From: Amblyornis subalaris
Taxonomy: Eukaryota; Chordata; Aves; Passeriformes; Ptilonorhynchidae
NCBI GenBank assembly: GCA_018881555.1
Contig: JACAXG010000111.1
Location: 1,550,001-1,614,000 of the forward strand
Length of the DNA stretch: 64,000 nt
Direction of reading: 5' to 3'
The notes beneath the pieces are model-generated. The model was not told the DNA's origin and searched no databases. It saw only the letters and a program-made list of their open reading frames with translations. Every line of letters starts with the position of its first letter. Position 1 is the stretch's first letter. The position numbers were made by a program, and so were the translations under genes. Of the stretch, positions 59,292-64,000 are shown piece by piece.

Positions 59292-61252
59292 CACATACTA
59301 TTTTCACTATGTATGAAACATACCTGGCTCTGCAGTACCATCAAATATATTTTTGGAATATTTTACTTCTACATAAAAATTTTGCTTGATCCTTTATTCT
59401 GACTAAAATTTGCAGCATAACATTTATACCAGAATTTTAATTAGTTCTATTTTATTTTTGGGACTTACTAAGTGAATCTTTTTATACATCACAGTGCTGT
59501 GAAGTCACTGCAGCTTTTCCTCAGCATGCAATAAAATACACATCACTAAAGGCTGTAAATTACTTTTTCCACCTAACCTAACAAAATTGTGGCTTGAAGG
59601 TTTTTGCTGCTGACACTCAGAAAGGCAACTGTCTTGACTTCTGCTGTTAGGAGGAAGAGCTGAGTCAGACAGGACACTCTGCTTTGTTTGCCTTCCCTTA
59701 CTGTTGTTTCAAAAACTTTTTTGTTGTAAGTTACATATAAGCAAACATATAGATATGTGCTTTCATTTCTAAATGATTGCTCACATTTAAGGATGAATCT
59801 TAATAAGCAGGAAGGTCTATTTTTTCCTTCTCCAGTTTTTAGACATAATCCTTCCCTCTTTTTTATTAAGTGAAACACAAAGTGGTTGAATCAATCTCAA
59901 AAACTCCCAAAATTTCCCAAATAACTTTTGAGTTCATGGTGAATTTTCAGTAGGCCTATTTACATGCACTCCCTGACCAGATATCTCCACCAAAAGGCAA
60001 AGAAAAGGTTCAAAATTTCTCTGAGGAGTGAAGGTTTCTGCACTATTTTCCACGCACTGTGAAACAGCATTGTATGGGCCCTCTGTTGCCACCACTTTGG
60101 TAATCTCATTTGGGATCCTCATCTTGACCCCCCAGTTTAAAGCCAGAGCTTCCTAAAATCTGAAGAAAGTCTTTCTTGCTGACCACAGTAGGGTTGAAGA
60201 GAATAAAAGCTCAATTACTCTGCCTTTATGTAGTTTTTGATAATATACTCCTATACAGTCTTCCGCCCTGTAACATTCTATATTCTTCGATTCACACGCT
60301 GTACTGCAATCTCTGAATTTATAGTCACCACCCTTGCTTTTTATTATATGTCAGTCAATTCTTGTGCTCAGTGCCGAATCATTATTTTGCTCATAGATTT
60401 TTCTATAATTATGCAAGAGCTCTGTAAAGACTGCCTGTATCTTTATAATCTCCATCAGATGAAGTGTTGTTATTTTCCTAGTCTTACATAGGGAGAGATA
60501 GGTCATGGTGAAATCAAAGTGTTCAGAAGAGTGCATTAATTGTAGGTGTCCATTTTAAATGAGAGAAGAGCTGACTTTTTCAAAAGGATTAGCTTTACTA
60601 GGGTGTGTTACAAGGTTCATAACACAGATTTCATTGATTTCCTTAGCAGCGGAGAATGCTTAGCATTTCCTTACTTCCTGGTGGCAAAAATATCTGCAAG
60701 TACTCACCATCTCTGCAAATTATCCTGCACTTGATGACAGATGGTGACTAGAGTATCTGTGGCTGAATATCTTTAGAGAGTCTTTGGAGAAGGTGAGATT
60801 TAGCCATTTAATGGCAAATATGTCTACTAGGAGATAAATGAGGCATCATTTCCTGCTGATCGTATTCACTTAAGAAATGTTAATGGAGATTTCCATACAG
60901 AATTTCTGAAAGTGCCTTTGAAAACTTCCTAGTCTAGAACCACAGGAAGAAGCACAAAAAGCAATGAAATTCCATAAATAAAATGTATTTCTACTATTCG
61001 TTACTGTGGGGACCTACATAAATAAAAAAGCACCCAATTCTGGAAACTTCTGCAGGGGATTTCTTGTCTCCAGTAGAGTAAGAATGAGGCTCATTAAAGC
61101 CTTCATTTGTGTTTTTTTCCCTCTGCAGTATAATAGGTATTCTTATAGTGTCTTTGAATGGACAACAGATTCCTGAGGCTAATGCAGTCCTGGTGGAGAA
61201 TAAAGCACAAACAGGGAAATTTATTTAATCTCACTTGTTAGGCTTTCCCATG
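59292..61252. other. AT-rich single-copy sequence, nothing recognised
   Basis: Open frames of at most 101 codons. No repeats recognised. Confidence 0.5.
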
Positions 61253-61820
61253 TGTTCCGGTTTAACCTCAGCCAGCAACTAGACCTCACTCAGCTGCTTG
61301 CTCACTCTTCCCTGGTAGGATGAGAGACTGAATTGAAAGGGTGAAAGTGTAAGAAATCTCATGGGTTGAGATAAAAACGGTTTAATAGGTAAAGCAAAAG
61401 ACACACACAAAAGCAAGGAGAAATAAGGAATTCATTCATCCCTTCCCATGGACAGGCAGGTCTCCAGCCAACTCCAGGAAAGTCAGGCTCCATCACCCAT
61501 AATGGTGGCATGGGAATACAAAAGCTATCATCCTTCCTTCTTCTTCTCCTAGCTTTTTGGTTGAGCACCATGGTTTGGGATATCCCTCTGGTCAGCTGGG
61601 GTCAGCTGTCCCTGCTGTGTTCACTCACAACTCCTTGTGCACCACCAACCCACTTGCTGCTTGGTGGGGTGAGGGGCAGAAAAGATTCTGTGCAAGCCCT
61701 GATCAGCAATAACGAAGACAACCTTGAATTATCAACACTGTTTTCAGCACAAATCCAAAGCAAACCCCCATATTAGTCATTGTGAAGAAAATTAACTCTA
61801 CCCCAGCAAAACCCGTCACA
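61253..61820 (-). mobile_element. Solo LTR H, avian ERVL-type
   Basis: A 568-bp LTR on the minus strand. The plus-strand ends are TGTTCCGGTTTAACCTCAG and ACCCGTCACA. In its own orientation it starts TGTGACGGGTTTTGCTGGGG and carries the familiar blocks GTAGAGTTAATTTTCTTCAC and CAAACCATGGTGCTC, a decayed polyadenylation signal ATTAAA (61381-61386 on the minus strand) and a terminal GGTTAAACC-type block. I recognise this as a widespread avian LTR. The flanks ccatg (61248-61252) and tcatg (61821-61825) differ at one base and are a probable 5-bp duplication. Confidence 0.9.
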
Positions 61821-62974
61821 TCATGTTGGCATCTTAAACAGTGAAATCACTAAGTCAGCTTTTCTACAGCAAAATAAGAGCTATACAGAAAATGTTATCA
61901 TTGTCTGTGCTTGATAAGGACTGCTGCCTGACTTCGTCAGGATGAGACAGGAGCTTTGTTTAAGTTGTCAAATGCTCAAACACTCTACCCTTATCCCACA
62001 GGAAGAATATGTGGGAACCCTTCCCAAAAAACCCCACCTAAACCAACAAACCCAGAATCCCCCAGAAGCTGCACTACAACTCTGAAGTGCTGAGGTACTT
62101 CTAGAAGCCAGTACTGACATCCTAAGGTTTCACACTGGATTAGCATTTGAATTTGTCTTTGCTTGTAGTGGTATTTGTCTAGTGGCTGTAGCAATACATT
62201 TGATGATAAACAGGCAGCCCCAAGTAGTTCTCATGAATTGCAAAAGATGAATGGAAAATCTGAGAAAGATGGATGCTAAAACTGAACTACTAAGTCCCAG
62301 AAAGAGACAAATATTTGCATAAATTTGTGGCTCTAAAGAAAGTCTGTGGAACCTGAATTTGCATAATCTAAATGATGAGAAAAGTCAAGGAAACTAAAGA
62401 ATGTTTAGACATGTTGGTGCCAGAGCAAGCTCTTAACTCACACAAATCACTTTGTGAGAAGAAATCCTATGTGCCCTGATCCTGGAGCCAGAAAAAGCGT
62501 TAGAACAGATTTCCCAAAAGAAAGGGACAAAACGCTGTAGTCTGCTGGGAAACAACAGGCAAAAAAAAATAGACGTTGGAGGTCTTTGTAACAGTATCTA
62601 GTGGAGTCACTGGACACTTCCATATTAAGAAATTGAAATACAGCCTTTGGTAGCTTCAGTCCTTATTGCATATTTAGGGATTAATAGGTGAAGATGAATC
62701 TGTCGTAGTGAGCCTTCAAAACTTTATTACAACTGAAATGCCCAGGACCAGCTGAATCATCAAGCTGGCAGCCAAACTTGGGCAGAGAGACAGAGCTGCA
62801 CATCTGTCAGAAGCAGGAAGGCAAACAAGATGTGCAACCACGGCAATATGGACTTATGACACCCTGACAATCCTCCAGTGGCTCTCTGTCCCATGCCTTC
62901 TGCTGCACACCAAAAGCTGAACTGCAGTTTCCCTAAGTGTCTGGAAAAAATAGCTTTGGGACAGATGGATGGGT
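61821..62974. other. Single-copy sequence, nothing recognised
   Basis: No repeat or gene seen before the GGAA tract. Confidence 0.5.
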
Positions 62975-63036
62975 GGAAGGAAGGAAGGAAGGAAGGAAGG
63001 AAGGAAGGAAGGAAGGAAGGAAGGAAGGAAGGAAGG
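62975..63036 (+). repeat. GGAA tetranucleotide repeat
   Basis: About 15 perfect GGAA units. GGAA is the core of ETS-family binding sites, and long GGAA arrays can act as enhancers when such factors are present; here that is only a possibility. Confidence 0.96.
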
Positions 63037-64000
63037 GGTCTCTAGAAGGAGAAAAAGACATTTTTCAGAACTGCAGACGTTATCCTCTTCCCTTTGTTCT
63101 ACACTCTAACTTCAGGAGTTATCTAGATATAAGCATGAAAAAAAGACTGCACAGGTGGCACTGGGTATCAAAGGGTATCAAAGGCTTAAACATTCAGAGT
63201 GTTTTGTGGCCTCTGGTTCTTCTCTATTCCCTTCAAAAATAATTTAATACTATTACAATTCAAATATATGAGAGAGTATATTCTGTCAAGTTTACTCTTT
63301 CTGTAAAGCATGTAAATGCCTAAAACACCTTACAGATAAATAGTTTGTCTTTTCAAGGTCTGTTCTGTGTTGAAAGATATGAACAGAGAGCATAATTCAG
63401 TAAACAACATGCTGAGTTGCTGCTTAAGGTTTAGATCCCGCACAAGAAATTCTGATACTATCTTCAAATGGAATCTGCATTTTTGTCAGTATTCCATGTT
63501 ATGGAGTAATCATACAAAATACATAGTAAGACTCTTTGCCAAGGCTGTTAAGTGAAACGACTGCCTAAGAAAAGTCTTCTGCTTAAATGTACTATGCTGT
63601 TTGCTTTCTATGGTTTGCAGTTAATTGCATAACGTAAGTAGTGACAGGAGAGAACTCCATCTTTGTGAAAATAAAACCAACCTCTCCCAAGCTGTCTATT
63701 AAGCAAGTGATTTACAGAGGTAGTGGCATGGCAGGTACCATTCAAAGTGTGTAACACCTTCAGTTTTGTACTCATTCACTCTTTGAACTCTTGTCACCTG
63801 AATGTCTCAGTTTTCACTGCTGTCAGTGAAGCCTAAGTTTCCCCTGTAATGGCTCTTATGGCTATTTATTTCATGATTTTTGACAACTTACTTGCTCCCT
63901 GCTCAGTGTCAAGACCCTGGAAGAGGTCATGCTCCAGGCATATCTACAGTCTTAATGCAAGTAGAGATATGTTATTGTGTCTTATGTGAAAAGTGCCAAT
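63037..64000. other. AT-rich single-copy sequence, nothing recognised
   Basis: No repeat, RNA gene or credible reading frame up to the window end. Confidence 0.5.

Noticed and set aside
1..64000. CRISPR arrays, bacterial operons, tRNA or rRNA genes
   Set aside because: None seen. The sequence is vertebrate nuclear DNA, and no regular spacer array or structural RNA signature was found by eye.

Overview
The window looks like gene-poor nuclear DNA from a bird, most likely a songbird (passerine). It is AT-rich, has no bacterial-style gene packing, and has no convincing intact gene. Its recognisable content is solo long terminal repeats (LTRs) of endogenous retroviruses, of types I know from avian genomes, plus two decayed CR1 LINE fragments. 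The taxon is an inference from these repeat types. No gag, pol or env coding sequence was found, so all the LTRs appear to be solo copies or fragments. Together they cover roughly 11-12 kb, about 18% of the window.

LTR layout. Family A: 7280-8084 (-), 22287-22900 (-), 45069-45845 (+), 52034-53494 (-). Family B: 10891-11683 (+), 22227-23591 (+), 39471-40139 (-). Family C: 31678-34224 (-), 58350-59291 (+). Family D: 36312-36965 (-), 52213-52959 (+). Single copies: F 27246-27942 (+), E 32573-34038 (+), G 50859-51334 (-, edges uncertain), H 61253-61820 (-). Target-site duplications can be read directly for many of them. Family A gives 6 bp (gttggt, aatatt, gtaact). B, C, D and E give 5 bp (ccatc, atata, ataag, acgct/atgct, atatg).

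The most notable structure is three separate LTR-inside-LTR insertions, each with a matching target duplication: A inside B near 22.3 kb, E inside C near 32.6 kb, and D inside A near 52.2 kb. They give a partial order of insertion: B before A, and A before D. All four family A copies also keep the same promoter plan, three CCAAT boxes and a TATA box at near-constant spacing.

The rest is AT-rich single-copy sequence with simple repeats: a pure GAA tract at 24.3 kb, a mirror-ordered pentamer array at 57.6 kb, a GGAA tract at 63.0 kb, a G-run cluster at 0.46 kb and TA/CA tracts. Two stretches look faintly protein-coding: 35.36-35.75 kb on the minus strand, a frameshifted reading frame ending in a hydrophobic segment, and 16.67-16.80 kb on the minus strand, a possible terminal exon with a nearby polyadenylation signal. 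Neither could be assigned to a known protein. I found no gene cluster, CRISPR array or other new multi-gene system here.
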